Shown: piece by piece, positions 11,701 through 22,258 of the stretch
Layout: the number at the start of each line of letters is the position of its first letter
How positions within the stretch are numbered: the first letter of the stretch is position 1
Assembly (NCBI RefSeq): GCF_003590095.1
Contig: NC_039482.1
Location: 9,007,657 to 9,071,656, forward strand
DNA length: 64,000 nucleotides
DNA from: Trichoplusia ni
Taxonomy: Eukaryota > Arthropoda > Insecta > Lepidoptera > Noctuidae
Direction of reading: 5' to 3'
Translations under genes and position numbers: made by a program
Notes under the pieces: generated by a model
What the model saw: only the letters and a program-made list of their open reading frames with translations
What the model was told of the DNA's origin: nothing
Database searches by the model: none

Positions 11701-14700
11701 AAAAAAATACACACGATTGCGAACCTTATCCCTCTTAAAGAAGGTTGAAAAACCAAGTATCATTGCTACTTCTAACATAAAAACAGTATTCTCAAAAACA
11801 GAAAAGCTTCAATTCCCCAACTCACTTTTCCACGGTCTCCATATCATGTTCATCGATGGCTTCCAGCAGTTCAGTGTTGAGTCTCTGAAGGCGGCGGTCG
11901 CCTCTCCTCCAGTGCTTGGACATGGTGGCTCCGGTCTCCAGGTTGGGAGTACTGTTCACTGTGGACGCCATGGACGATGGGGTCAGGTCGGGAATTGACA
12001 GCTTTGAGAGTATTGGACGATTGGACCTGTGGAAATGATGTTAATTTAATTACAAGATATTTAGTTTAATTTCTTTCCTTGAAGTCAGGGTATTTCATGA
12101 TCCTACCCTTTTCCCAACTATGTTGGGGTCGGCTTCTAGTTTATCGGATGCAGCTAAGTATCATATTTTTACAAGAGACGACTGCCAATCTGACCTCCTC
12201 AACCCAGGCCACGATACGACGTTTTTAGACTGTCTACTTAGCTTCTGACTGCCGCAGATGTGTAGATAGGCAGTCTCTCCTTTTGATACAATGGAACCGT
12301 GCTGCATACAATTAGACTGTAAGCCGACCACAACATAGTTGGAAAAAGTTAAATCCGATGATGGTTTTAACCAACAACGTGTAATTTAGTTCATTTTTTA
12401 TCAGATTATTTGAGTACACATACTGTAGTCCAGCTCCCAGCCCCAGGTACCGTGGTCTCTGCAGTCGTAATCGGAGGAGGTCGCTCTCACTCGGATTGAG
12501 TAACGGCTGGATGTCTTCATCTTGCTCGCCTTTTTCTAAATCTGAAAGAAAAATCAAGCGCTGTTGTAGATTAAAAAATATGTACTGCCTGGTCACCTGC
12601 CCTGTGAAAAGTGAAAATAACACATCGGTGTGTAGTTTAAGGATGTCGTAAGAAATTCACTAATATGATAATTGATTATTTTGCTAATCATTTTGGTTTG
12701 CTCTGGTGGTCTCAAGGACATAAATTTCACCAATTATGCATCTAAGGTAGTTTAAGGTTTTACTTTAACAGTGAAAATAATCATCCGACAAGAGGCTTAA
12801 AGTTGAGGTTTTAATTTAAAAAACAATGTTCATGAACCCACTGTTGGTCGAAATTATCACATCCCCAAAACGCGAATAACACAAGCCGAGAAAAAAAAAC
12901 TGATTTGATTATATTTATTTCACGCAAAAATTCTATTCGGGATGTGCCTATATCAAAATGTCGAGAGGTTCATAAATTATGCACTCTGCCTACCCCTTTA
13001 TGAATTATAGCGTAATGCCTTCAGAGAATAACTTTGTTCGGAGGTTTTTAAGTCCATTTTCCGCGCCATTAAATTGGTATTATGTGGTTTGGCGGTGTTA
13101 GCGGAGTCGGTAACAGTCGAGTTTTTACATCGCTACATAATGTAGGTAAATATAGTACGTTATGTGGTCTTCTCGTTGCCATATGGTTGATGTACAGCCT
13201 GATTTTAGAATTTAAAGCGCGCGTAGGCCTTTGAAAATTTGAAGGTACATATGGGCATACATGTTGCGAATTCAAACGGATTGCTATCCGCGTGGTCGCC
13301 GTTGATATCCGACATGTTGGTTTTTCATAGCAGTCAGTGCGCACACCTGGCGCTGGCGCCGTTCCGAGATCAAGTGAAGCTCAAAACGAACGAACGCACT
13401 ACTGACAGACTCATTGACATTGACAATTAATCAACATTTGACAGCTAACAAGTTGAAGACATCTATGGAGCTATAATAGTGTGGTGTTGCTTACGAAATT
13501 TATCAAATAGTTAGTTATCTCTAACATATATATAACACATCCTTAAAAAATCTCAAGTCTGTCAAGTGTAAGTTTCCTCACGATCTTTCGATGTATGGCC
13601 AATGTTCGAAATATGGGCCAGGGATGTGAGGAACAGATGCTACAGAAAAACATGAATAGGACGAGCGCCAAGGACAGGTGAGAAAAGAAAATTGCATAAA
13701 TACAAGGAGCTCCATTTCGTTATATTTATTTTAGTTCAACATAGAAATTGAAATTAAAAATTAAAATATACAGAAATTATCTATATTGGTATAGATAATT
13801 TCAGCGATAGGCGGAAAACATCGGAGCCATCTTTGGGTACGAAACCCAAAAAAGAAGTCAAATTTATAATCGCTTTCTTTAAACTGAATTAAAAAGTAAC
13901 ATTGATTACAATTATCACACTGATACATTTTCCTACTCGATTTAAACATCACAGTTTATCTATATCCTATTATCTCAACAATCGTAGATTAGTCAATAAC
14001 AATATTATCAGTACAAATTAGGTCGACGCACCGACGAGTGTCAAGACTAAATGATTCACAACAACACAAGATATAATATATATGACATGAGAACAACTTT
14101 ATTTATAGCTGTATTATGTATGTAGTAGCCGGATATACATTGTAAAAGGAAAATGAGTGATTAGACAATTAAATTAATACATTTAAAAATCTAAAAGATT
14201 TTAAATGTATTAATTTAAATTTGATAAAAACCGGTGAAGCTGTTCTTCTTGTTGTAAATTGCATTGTCATCGGGTTTGAAGCTACCTTAGAAGTTTCAGC
14301 CTGCTAGCTCATCGGGAAGTGCCTTAAAATTGAGCACAAAAACCCAACCGGAACGACAAACAAACAAACGAAAAAAGTGAAGGTATAAAAACGTGAGAAC
14401 AAAAATTTTATGTATGCGCTGTGACGAAAACCAAATATTAAGTATTTTTCTTCGTCAGAGAAAACTGCAATTGAATCCTACAAGCCATTGCTGAGTTCAT
14501 CTCGTACAAACGCACAGACAAAAAGAGAAACAATAAAAAAAATATATATATATATTCAAATTTTCTTTCATACTTTGAGAGATATGTGGGCAGGCACTTA
14601 GTTAGCTTTGGACCGGTATAAACTACACTAAATTATAATGTGAAAAATTGAAGATTTTCTTAACTCGTCATTGTTTTAAGACTCGTGTCTAACAAAATTA

Positions 14701-16084
14701 CATGCATACGCGACGCGACGCTAAGTGAAGACGACGCTGAATGGTTGAAGGTCACAGAAGCATAGTTTAAAGAAAAATAAGACATTGTGACAATATTTAT
14801 TTAAGATCGTTCATATTTCGAACTTGTTTAGTCATTCATTTAACATGTGCTCTCTAACCTGAACGTCCCGTCGTGTGAGCGAGACATTGGTATGTGTAGT
14901 GAAGTGCGCTGTCTCACTTTTACCAAGTATTTACAGACTTTATGGTACATGAACTTGAATGTGAAGTATTTTATGAAATTATATTGATGAATTGACCTGC
15001 TTGTGTAATGACAAGAACTGCAAAAGTTTCAGCCAATCATATTACCTACATACATTAATTGAAATTTAACAAACCCCGACGCAGAAAGAGGGGTATCATG
15101 AATTTCATGAGTATTATTGCATTATATAAATCCTGAACGGATTGAGCGACTTGAATTTGGTTTGTTTTGTATTAAAGGTGAAGTAAGTGCGAAATTCTTA
15201 GACATGTTTCATATAAATCAGTCGAGCCATTAAAAAGTTGTGAGGCTAGCTATCGAGGGTTTTTAATATTAAATTTTATCTTGTATCACCAACCAGCAAC
15301 CGGTGGCTAGAAATTTACATATAATCTAGAACCTCTAGAAGCATCATATAAGGTGAGTTTAAAGCTATTAGTTCTGGGGATAAGATAACACGAAGCTTCA
15401 ACACAGTTCAATATGCAAATATCCAGTCGTGACGCTCGGGTGTGAAGTTTAGGTACATATTAGCACTCGCCGGTTCTCGTCAGTTTTAGAGGAACTAAGT
15501 ATTTGTTCAAGTACAAATATTTGTAAAGACACTTGATTCCATACCCAACGTAAGAATGTATGGAAATGACAGGTCAATGTCTCGTAATCATGAGCAGACG
15601 CGGTGAGGTCGCGCGTCAAAGCCCGCGACCGGTTGGGTCCAAAACTAGTCGGGAAATCCCGATAAATGCGCGTGATTTTTAAAACAATTTGATGTACCCG
15701 TTGAGCGCCCCTTTAAAACTTTTTGATTCTCGATAGCTAATGCTTAATCTTAAATACTAAGTACTGGCTACAATGATGAATAATGACTACAGACTACATT
15801 CTACCTAAATAGTCAGTACCATGTAAAAAAGCACGCCAGTCATGGAAGTCAGCCTACACCGACCTATTACAAAAAAAAAACTATTTAAGACTCGAATATC
15901 TACCTCTATTGCACCCATTATTTCAGTATCACAAATAGTGCAAAATGCTTTCGCAATAACAACAAATGATGATCCAACACATTACCAATCAACTATCTAA
16001 GCACTATTTTGTATCTAAAGTCTAGACTTTATACTACTTAAACAACAACTTAGAGAATTAGCTGTTCTACTTACCTTTATCCAT
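2717..16084 (-). CDS. TRPA-A: TRPA-family ankyrin ion channel, 5' half (exons 1-6)
   Basis: This is the N-terminal part of a TRPA cation channel, a membrane protein whose cytosolic ankyrin stack precedes a six-helix pore domain. Coding exons on the minus strand are 16084-16075, 12541-12424, 12026-11826, 10623-10406, 6590-6409 and 2898-2717, giving 303 residues plus two bases. Every junction is GT-AG and phases agree (1, 2, 2, 1, 0, then 2 at the end). The start is the ATG at 16084 (MDKD), placed where TRPA-B begins MDTP. Ankyrin signatures include GRTPLHLAAFAG (exon 4), GWTPLHVASSCV and GRTPLDVAGYAY (exon 6). Exon 5 encodes the non-ankyrin insert with PWSDNIDHDC. The pore region and later repeats are not visible; they lie in the gap, beyond the left edge, or are lost. 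Intron 4 contains a roadblock-type gene on the other strand. Channel subtype is unassigned. Confidence 0.85.
2936..3182 (-). mobile_element. tRNA-derived SINE in intron 5 of TRPA-A
   Basis: The minus strand starts with a tRNA-like head, CTGCGTGGTCGAGTGGTGTA (A-box region), followed by GGGGTTCGATCCCC, a good B box. A body with GTCTGGGTGTTTGTAG follows, then an AT-rich end. It sits about 40 bp upstream of the exon 6 splice acceptor, so it nearly touches the branch-point region. It is not a functional tRNA because the anticodon arm and acceptor pairing are not preserved. Confidence 0.7.
3465..3612 (+). repeat. Dispersed repeat, copy 1 (CATTGTCATCGGGTTT type)
   Basis: The segment with AAATTGCATTGTCATCGGG, TCGGGAAGTGCCT and AAATTGAG recurs at 14253-14400 with the same order and spacing. 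Both copies end in runs of CAAACAAAC followed by GTATAAAAACGTG. This is an interspersed non-coding repeat of unknown class. Confidence 0.6.
3955..4060 (-). mobile_element. SINE fragment
   Basis: On the minus strand a degraded tRNA-like promoter is visible (GGGTTCGATTTGCGCG, near the B box), with GGTCATCACGGCAATCCC upstream and GATCCACAAAATC downstream. It matches the heads of the SINEs at 6060 and 41395. It is heavily decayed. Confidence 0.4.
4775..4990 (-). mobile_element. SINE copy, reverse orientation
   Basis: The plus-strand text CACACAAAGCCATCCAGTCT, TTGTATTATGAGCACTACAC and CCTACGACCTC parallels the reverse SINE at 8960-9170 (CACACAGCGGCATCTGG, TTGTATTATGAGTACTACAC). It lies in intron 5 of TRPA-A and is diverged, so it is old. 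Confidence 0.5.
6060..6235 (+). mobile_element. tRNA-derived SINE
   Basis: The head reads GATAGCCGAGTGGTTGAGGT (A-box region) and then GCCGATTCGAATTT (degraded B box). The body has GATCCACAAATGCTTGTTCT and GGTGTCTTTGTGCTTGTGAG, ending near AAGGATTAAATTCCTTA. It is the best-preserved member of a family also seen at 836, 29645, 37435, 40700, 41395, 44530 and 55010. It lies in intron 5 of TRPA-A. Confidence 0.65.
7162..9583 (+). CDS. Roadblock/LC7-type dynein light chain, four exons
   Basis: The exons are 7162-7185, 7387-7465, 7971-8071 and 9476-9583 (phases 0, 1, 0), and the spliced frame encodes 103 residues ending in TAA. The protein reads MEIAHNFM, then VVGTIIVNCEG, FPETTTLDS, LKEIDVTDELVVLRL and VSRKSEAVVAPDSEFHIIVV. 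This is the full pattern of the roadblock fold: the IIVN-EG strand and turn, the helix with YSNHMRNLSHHA, the D-x-x-x-EL-x-x-LR strand and the closing VAPD-F-IIV strand. Family members are about 96-100 residues and act in cytoplasmic or axonemal dynein as homodimers that bind the intermediate chain. The gene lies inside intron 4 of TRPA-A on the opposite strand. The start ATG has a good context (ATCATGG). It may be one of the lineage-specific roadblock paralogs common in insects; which one is unknown. Confidence 0.85.
7561..7822 (+). mobile_element. Full-length tRNA-derived SINE with poly(A) tail
   Basis: The head has TGGTCTAGTGG (A box) and GGGTTCGATTCCC (perfect B box). A body with GTATGTATTTAGAAATATAT and TAGCTTGGGATCAGATAAC follows, then a 13-A tail. 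AAAGAGAA stands on both sides (7551 and about 7820), which fits a target-site duplication. It lies in intron 2 of the roadblock gene and hence also in intron 4 of TRPA-A. The family differs from the SINE at 6060. Confidence 0.8.
8960..9170 (-). mobile_element. SINE copy, reverse orientation
   Basis: The minus strand has a head with a B-box-like GGGTTCGATTCCCACT, and a body whose complement on the plus strand reads AAACTAAGCAAAGTTTGTAT and GAGTACTACACAGCTGG. It is the same family as 7561-7822. It lies in intron 3 of the roadblock gene. Confidence 0.65.
12100..12310 (+). repeat. Dispersed repeat (CCCAACTATGTTGGGG type), copy 1
   Basis: The text CCTTTTCCCAACTATGTTGG with GTCGGCT, GACTGCC-ATCTGACCTCC and TCAACCCAGG recurs in the same order at 18125-18470. 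The core CCCAAC-TATG-TTGGGG can form a small hairpin. It lies in intron 2 of TRPA-A. The repeat class is not known to me. Confidence 0.6.
14171..14216. repeat. Hairpin with ~21 bp arms
   Basis: The left arm AAATTAATACATTTAAAAAT (14171-14190) continues into CT. The right arm AGATTTTAAATGTATTAATT (14196-14215) continues into T. The arms pair over about 21 bp with a loop of three bases and one extra A. It lies in intron 1 of TRPA-A. It may be a collapsed MITE or a simple AT palindrome. Confidence 0.75.
14253..14400 (+). repeat. Dispersed repeat, copy 2 (CATTGTCATCGGGTTT type)
   Basis: Same order of landmarks as 3465-3612: AAATTGCATTGTCATCGGG, GCTAGCTCATCGGGAAGTGC, CAACCGGAACGAC, a CAAACAAAC run and GTATAAAAACGTG. 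Both copies lie in the same orientation. Confidence 0.6.
15075..15235 (+). repeat. Dispersed repeat (CCCGACGC-GAGGGGT type), copy 1
   Basis: It shares CCCGACGC-AAAGAGGGGT, CGGATTGAGCGA, GTTCGTTTTGTAT-like text and TTAGACATGTT with 17450-17600. The pair shows that this is an interspersed repeat. Its class is unknown. Confidence 0.5.
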
Positions 16085-16475
16085 AGCAATCCAAACACTT
16101 GAACACTAAAAACACATTATTACACAAATACACAACACAGCGTGCAGCGTGGACAACTTACAGACGATAATGATTTAAACATATCAGTTCCTTTCCGAAT
16201 ATCGGCAGATAGACCACAGAACGTATAGAGGTGATAATTTATTTTATTGTTTCTTGTTGCCGCGTCTTTTCTTGATTAAAACGCCAAACGCACTCAGTGC
16301 ACTGTGCGTGAATATGGGAAAATGTGATTACCGTTTTACCGACAACAAGCCGGCTTACGAAAGCAAAATTGTTGTCAAGTATGCACATGTTGTTCGCTCA
16401 GATGAACTCTTCTTGGGTCTGAAACTAGTCGGAAATCCCAAGAACGCTTAAATGAATCGTCACAACCACACTGAT

Positions 16476-16685
16476 ATTATAAAGGCGAAAGTTTGTGTGT
16501 GAATGTTTGTAACCTCTTCACACTTAAACAGCTTGACCGATTTTGATTGAATTTGGAATAGGAATAGCTGACACCCTGGATAGCTGAAATAGGCCTTTAG
16601 CAATCGGTCTACTAAAGAAGTTTAATATGCCTGTAGCTCTAAGGGACAACCACGCGGGCAGAGCCGCTGAAAAAATCTAGTAGAA
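16476..16685 (+). repeat. Dispersed repeat (GGCGAAAGTTTGTGTG type)
   Basis: The start TATTATAAAGGCGAAAGTTT is the near complement of the end of the elements at 59535 and 50039 (ACTTTCGCATTTATAATATT). The text GACCGATTTTGATTGAATTT and the closing GCCGCTGAAAAAATCTAGTA fit a reverse-oriented member of the same broad repeat superfamily. Confidence 0.5.
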
Positions 16686-17449
16686 TAAATGAATGAGCCT
16701 ATTAGTTATCAGGCTCGATATTTCCAATGCCTAATGTTTTTGCGGTTTTTACAAGTGCAATCAACATGACAATTCATAACGCTATGCGAGCGTATTACGT
16801 GTGCGACAATGTTATAAACCTCTTCTATAGTCGCTATATAGACTTAGCTCATCTAGAATTATAATATCTTAATTATTTGGGACCTTACACGTCCTCGTAA
16901 TTTTAAAGATTGTTATACAAAGTTGAAAACAGGATGTTTTTAATTTTGTAGTTTTGTTTTTATATTTTCATAAAGATCTTCACAGTCTCGTATTAAACTA
17001 TAAAGTCGCCTCCAATATTAGTGTCATTTCTACAATGGTTGACGATGATAAAATTAATTAATTTACACGAATATTTCGCCTTAAAGGTATATATTAACAA
17101 AACCGCAAATTAAGCACTTACCACACTTACACTTAAAGAAATGATTACACTCTCATTACACTTAAAATTTGGAACTGTCTATACCGTTATGTGGTCTGTG
17201 CGGTAAACGCTATCAACTGATAAGAGTCAATGATAACATAATAAAGAATTTAACGCGATTCTGAGGCAAAGGTTTGTCTGATATCCGCCGAATTGCCCTG
17301 ATAATCACTCCGATGATGGATTTATTATGCCGGGAATTGGTGAATGGGTGTATTGTTGTGTTAAATAGAATGACGGACTTACGAAATAGAATGACGGATG
17401 ATTACAATGGTAGAAGTGAGAAAGCACTCTACATAGTCAGGTCTTAGTA

Positions 17450-17600
17450 ACACCCGACGCTAAAAGAGGGGTGTTATTAGTTTGACGTGGTTGTCTGTCT
17501 GTGGCATAATAGCTAGCAAACGGATTGAGCGATTTTTATTTAGTTCGTTTTGTATCAACGGTGCATATTGCGAGTGTTGTTAGACATGTTCCCAAGGGTG
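17450..17600 (+). repeat. Dispersed repeat (CCCGACGC-GAGGGGT type), copy 2
   Basis: Parallel to 15075-15235: CACCCGACGCTAAAAGAGGG, TTGTCTGTCTGTGGCATAAT, ACGGATTGAGCGATTTTTAT and TTAGACATGTTCCCAAG. This copy keeps more of the middle section. Confidence 0.55.
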
Positions 17601-18124
17601 GTTCCATGTGGCCCAAGACATAGTATCGAGGAAGTACTTGTCATTTTCTCTATAGATGTTGATTGACGTATCACACTGATGTATCAAGATTACATAATGC
17701 AACGATTCAAGTTTTAGAAAATAATCCTGTTGGTGAAAAGAGTCAAGTAATTTTAAACCTTATCTATAAGTCAGGTCCTTTCGATTTAATCAGGAATTAT
17801 TTTTAGTCCTTTGTCACTTAAAGATACGTCATTCAGGTAAACGGATATTGCTTATCTGTTTCTTAGAATAAAGATCTGGTTTTAAGAATTACGGAAATTT
17901 AAGAGACATTACTGATAGACTGTCAAGTACCATCTTTTTCCAGGAATAATTTCTAGGTTTCCATACTCAAAGGGTATACACGGAACCCTATTACTTATAG
18001 TCCGGTTTCAGTCCATCCGTCTATCAACAGTGTTTGCTGTATCTCTTGAACCATGATAGCTAAACAGTCGAAATTTTTACAAATGATGTATTTCTGTAAC
18101 CGACAGATAATGACATTCATCGGC

Positions 18125-18470
18125 CTAGCCTTTTCCCAACTATGTTGGGGTCGGCTACCAGTCCAACCGGTTTCAGCTTAGTACCAGTTTTTTACGAGGA
18201 GCGACTGCCTATCTGACCTCCTCAACCCAGTTACCTGGGCGACACGATACCCCTTGGTTAGAGTGGTTGTCAGACTTTTCAAGCTTCTGACTACCTGTAA
18301 CGACTGTCAAAGATGTAAGAATAACAGCCGGGACCCACAATTTAACGTGCCTTCCGAAACAACGGAACGGGTGTTATGGACATATTTTTTAAGGTGACAA
18401 GTAAATTTATGGGTACCAATTCTCAAATGCATTTGACCACCCGAGAAATTGGTTTTTCTTACACCCATTT
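18125..18470 (+). repeat. Dispersed repeat (CCCAACTATGTTGGGG type), copy 2
   Basis: Longer copy of the element at 12100-12310, with CTAGCCTTTTCCCAACTATG, GAGCGACTGCCTATCTGACC, CCAGTTACCTGGGCGACACG and CAGCCGGGACCCACAATTTA. The strong similarity over more than 150 bases marks it as an interspersed repeat. Confidence 0.6.
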
Positions 18471-20376
18471 GTTGTATGTATCGATGTATCGTATTTTAGG
18501 TTGGAGATTTCGAAACTTAAATACTCGAGATTTGATATGATATGCTTTCATTTATTTGTAAATCCTCAAAACTATTTATTTCAAATGATTGCCATGCCTT
18601 ACATAGTTCCTACATAATTGCCACTGTCTGTTATACAAAGGACATGTTCGTTGTAACAACAACGTATATTATTATATATGTCTGCTTACCACAAGTGATG
18701 CTGTCTTGAAGATAAGTACCAAAAAGGTTGTGTTCGGGCGTCGACTTGTTGGGGCTCGGCAGAAGTTCGGCCGTTTTATTTGTTAGCAAGATAAACATCG
18801 GCCTATGAGTGTTAACTTTGTACAACAAGTAGAGCGCTACCATTGGTGTTAAACTCGAAAGCTTTCTGTTGATATGAAAAGATAAATGAAGCTAATTGAA
18901 AACATTTAAGAAATCGGTAAAGTTTTTTTTTACCATTTGACTATTTTACGCTGTTCTTGCATTCTCCAATAGTAATGTATAAGATGTGCTGTAGTTATAT
19001 TTATTTTTAAAAGAGAAGAAACTGTAGCTTATGATATTTCTTGCCGGTTCTTCTCCATACACATGACATTTTGGAATGGCGTGCAATGGGCCTACTTGAA
19101 ATAAAAACGTTTGATTTTAATTTTGACTTACAGTAAAATGAGCTTCGACTTTGTACTCGATACATCCTCACTTGCACACCTAGACGAACTGTAAACACAA
19201 ATAAGGTCTTTAATAATTTAAGTGGATAGTTCACTTTCAAAGAGGAGCAAGCATGCAAAATACAGAACTAGGCACCTGGAAGTAAAGGATAAATAAAGAA
19301 AACAGTTATAAAATCAAAGACTTATAAAACAAAAAAATACGATCGAGTTTCATTCGAGATACAGTAGTATCAAACCGCACTAGGGGCAACTAAAGTTATA
19401 GGTATTCGCAAGAGATTTTAGTCTGGTTTAATTTAACTTAAGATCCCGTACTTACCACACTATATATTTTCAATGTTAGTTTTGGACAATGTAGGTTATG
19501 TAATCTAAATTATTAGTTTTGGAGGTCAATAACATTTTGATTATTTTTGATAGATGGCGCTGTCGCCATGTTTACATCAGCTCCGTAAATAAATTAGTTT
19601 AAAATTAGTAGTTAAGTTCTTTTAGACCTTTTGTAGTGCTTAAAATATTCATTTAGCTTCAGTGTATAAGTGCAAAAGAAGTGAACAAAAAACATTCATC
19701 ATTACAGTGAAAAATATCTGTTTTTACATGACTTTCAAATTCCCGCCTTCAAACTGTTCGAAATGAATAGAAATATTTTCAAAAGTGTTGTTTTACAATA
19801 AAAACTTTGTTAACTTACTTCCATACGTTTAAAATACGTCCATTTACTTGAAGAATTAAACATTACAGTGAACTTTTAAGTGTAAATAACCAGGAATAAA
19901 CGAACACTAAGTGACGCTTCAAAGGTCATTGAACTATTTTTTTAAATTTAATATTTGCACCAACATTTTAAACAGTGAATATAGACAGTAAAAAAAAAAA
20001 AAACTTAAAAATAACCACTAAAGTGCAGAATAAATTTGTGAAAACACCAAACTATTCATAATTATTAATAAGTGACCAACGAACAAATTTCAAATTGTAA
20101 ACAAACAGCAACCGTTTGTTTTTATTCAAAGTTGTGAAATTTTATGATAAAGCAAACCCGTAAAAAGGTATGAGAGTGATTTATTAAATATAAGATACTA
20201 TTAAGAAGAATAATATAAAATCGTATAAAAATACGAGAAATCCTAGAAGATAATATTTATTAGCGCCATCTATTGTTCCGAGGCGACAACACTTGTCGCA
20301 CCGTGGTGGACGCGGAGTGCGCGGCGGTTATTTGCAAATTATTGGACTCTAATTTTGATTCTCAATAACCAAGATA

Positions 20377-21483
20377 ATGCCGATCTGTGGGGCTTGCGGC
20401 TCGATGATAGTGGATCGCTGCTTTATGGAGTGCTCCAATGGGAGGTGTAAGAAAAGTTACGATATAGCATGTCTTGAGGTTGATGTGGAAGTATTTAAGT
20501 CTTATACGGAAGAATATAAATTAACTTGGGTTTGTCCTGAGTGTATATGCTTAATGCCGAAAAGAGGGAACGTGGATACCCCGATTGTCGTTAGGACACC
20601 TGCATCTAAAGGTACCACCTCCATCCCACCCATTGATAACATAAATATGAAGAGAGGTAGTCAGGCCTGTTGTTCACCAACAATGGATGCTGATTCAATG
20701 CTGCTTGAGGAATTACGAGAGTTTCGAGCTGAAATTATGGTCCGTATGGACAGCCAAGCTGAAACGATTAATGTCTTGTTGAATCAATTCAGCCAAACAA
20801 GATCCGATTTAGATAGTATTATGAAACTGATGAGGGTACTGGAAGAAAAAGTAGCTACAAAACAAACTCGTGACATATCGAACGAAACAGTCCAGAACCC
20901 TCCTTCTACGTTCGCCGAAATAACTAGCCAACAGAAAAATTCTAATACTAAAAAAAAACAGAAAATTTCTAAAACTACCACCACCACAACGCACAAAGAT
21001 AATAAAGGTGGGGCCACGAAGGCCGCAGTGTTGCCGATAACGGAATCGGCAGTTATCACTGCCTTACCAACGAGCACACCCCATGAACAAACGGATGTAG
21101 AGGAGGGCGACACTGGAATGGGCTGGACAACAGTTACGAAGAAAAAAAATAACAGACCACCTAAAAGCGTAGCAGTAGGAACAAATAAGGAATTGAAAGC
21201 CATACAAGCAACGGAACGAAAAAAACACTTGCACGTGTGGCGCCTGCATCCTGAGACTACCATTGAAGCTATAACAGACCATGTAAATAGTGTGTGTGGC
21301 CCTGATGTGCATATAAAAGTTGATAAAATCGTTCATAAAACTAAAAGAGATTATGCATCATTTAAAATAGAAGTACCTGAAAACTGTTTCCAGAAATTAA
21401 ATCGGCCTGAAATCTGGCCCATAAACACCGAGTTTAATGAGTGGATTTGGTTTCGAAACTCCACAAAAACCGGAACAAATTAA
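20377..21483 (+). CDS. LINE ORF1 protein with N-terminal PHD-like zinc finger
   Basis: A 368-residue ORF1 product expected to bind the element's RNA and assist reverse transcription. Residues 4-56 form a PHD-like finger with C4, C7, C19, C24, C32, C53 and C56, and the usual tryptophan (W51) two residues before the last pair. The position that is normally His holds D29. Residues about 110-170 look coiled-coil (LLEELREFRAEI onward). A Lys/Thr-rich linker follows, then a C-terminal segment (HLHVWRLHPETTIEAITDHV) resembling the RRM-like part of other ORF1 proteins. It overlaps the start of ORF2 by 47 bases in another frame. PHD fingers in ORF1 are known in CR1-type elements; the clade assignment is inference. 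Confidence 0.8.
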   Translation: MPICGACGSMIVDRCFMECSNGRCKKSYDIACLEVDVEVFKSYTEEYKLTWVCPECICLMPKRGNVDTPIVVRTPASKGTTSIPPIDNINMKRGSQACCSPTMDADSMLLEELREFRAEIMVRMDSQAETINVLLNQFSQTRSDLDSIMKLMRVLEEKVATKQTRDISNETVQNPPSTFAEITSQQKNSNTKKKQKISKTTTTTTHKDNKGGATKAAVLPITESAVITALPTSTPHEQTDVEEGDTGMGWTTVTKKKNNRPPKSVAVGTNKELKAIQATERKKHLHVWRLHPETTIEAITDHVNSVCGPDVHIKVDKIVHKTKRDYASFKIEVPENCFQKLNRPEIWPINTEFNEWIWFRNSTKTGTN

Positions 21484-22258
21484 CACCATTGACATTTACT
21501 ACCAAAATGTTAGAGGGCTTCGAACAAAGCTGAATGACTTTAGAAGTAGCGTAGAATTAATGGATGCAGATATATACGCAATCACGGAGTCGGGTTGCAA
21601 CCCTTCTATACATGACGCAGAATTAATCCCGCCGGGTTATAAAATACTTCGCTGCGACCGAGCGGACGGTCGAAAGCAGGGAGGCGCGCTTTTAGTGGCC
21701 ACACATCGGTTCGAGCTGCGACAAGTGTACGTGAGTGACGTAGATATAGACAGCTGTGTTTTTGAATTAGTCAATGCAACAGTTTACTTAAATAGACGAT
21801 TTTTATTTTTGTGCTCAGTGATTTATATTCCGCCTGGTAGTTCGGAGAATGATTATATGGTTTTGTTTGGTATATTAGAGAAACTATGTACTAAGTATAA
21901 ACAAATTATTGTGATAGGTGATTTTAACCTTTATTCGTGTCCGATAAATGTGAGGAGTTATTATGAGTATTTTTTGTCCTTTTGCGAATTCACTCAAAAC
22001 AATAATGTCTCTAATTGTTTAAATAGGCAACTAGATTTAGTATTGAGTACGGGTTTGAGCGAGGTGTCAGTAGTGAGGGCGGACGGGTCGCTCGTGCCCG
22101 TGGACGCACACCACCCGCCGCTCGCGGCGTGCGTGCGGCTCGCGGGTGCGAGCGCCCCGCGCCCCGCCCCGCTAGCGCCGGCAGCGCAAGCATTTCTAGG
22201 AAACCGCGTTGGAATTTTTTTAAAGCGAATTATGAATTATTATACTCTATGTTATTAA
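21437..22258 (+). pseudogene. LINE ORF2, endonuclease part (frame broken near 22180)
   Basis: Encodes the apurinic/apyrimidinic-type endonuclease that nicks target DNA. Visible landmarks are YYQNVRGLRTKLNDF, ITESG (catalytic Glu), VIGDFN (Asp-x-Asn pair) and QLDLVLS, with a final VDAHHPPL in place of the usual SDH-x-P. The reading frame leaves homology in a very GC-rich tract (about 22090-22190) and ends at 22258. The reverse transcriptase continues in a frame consistent with loss of one base. The intact element would encode one long protein. Confidence 0.8.

Larger units (their letters stand above)
12650..16060. other. Intron 1 of TRPA-A, non-coding
   Basis: No coding exon is supported between exon 2 (from 12541) and the start exon (16075-16084). 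It holds the repeat pair member at 14253-14400, a perfect-arm hairpin at 14171-14216, a short (TA)n run near 14540 and a CCCGACGC-AAAGAGGGG repeat at about 15075-15235. The remainder is AT-rich sequence in which nothing else is recognised. Confidence 0.55.
16700..19540. other. Intergenic sequence, no gene seen
   Basis: No exon or RNA gene could be supported. Recognisable pieces are the repeat at 17450-17600, a fragment at 17965-18065 related to 38985-39060, and the CCCAACTATG repeat at 18125-18470. The open frames here are short and without family features. Confidence 0.5.

Noticed and set aside
11458..11778. Opposed frames at 11458-11748 (plus) and 11563-11778 (minus)
   Set aside because: No recognisable domain and no splice partner; they lie in intron 3 of TRPA-A.
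20784..21336. Minus-strand frames under LINE ORF1
   Set aside because: Shadow of ORF1; the sense frame has the zinc finger and the correct position before the endonuclease.
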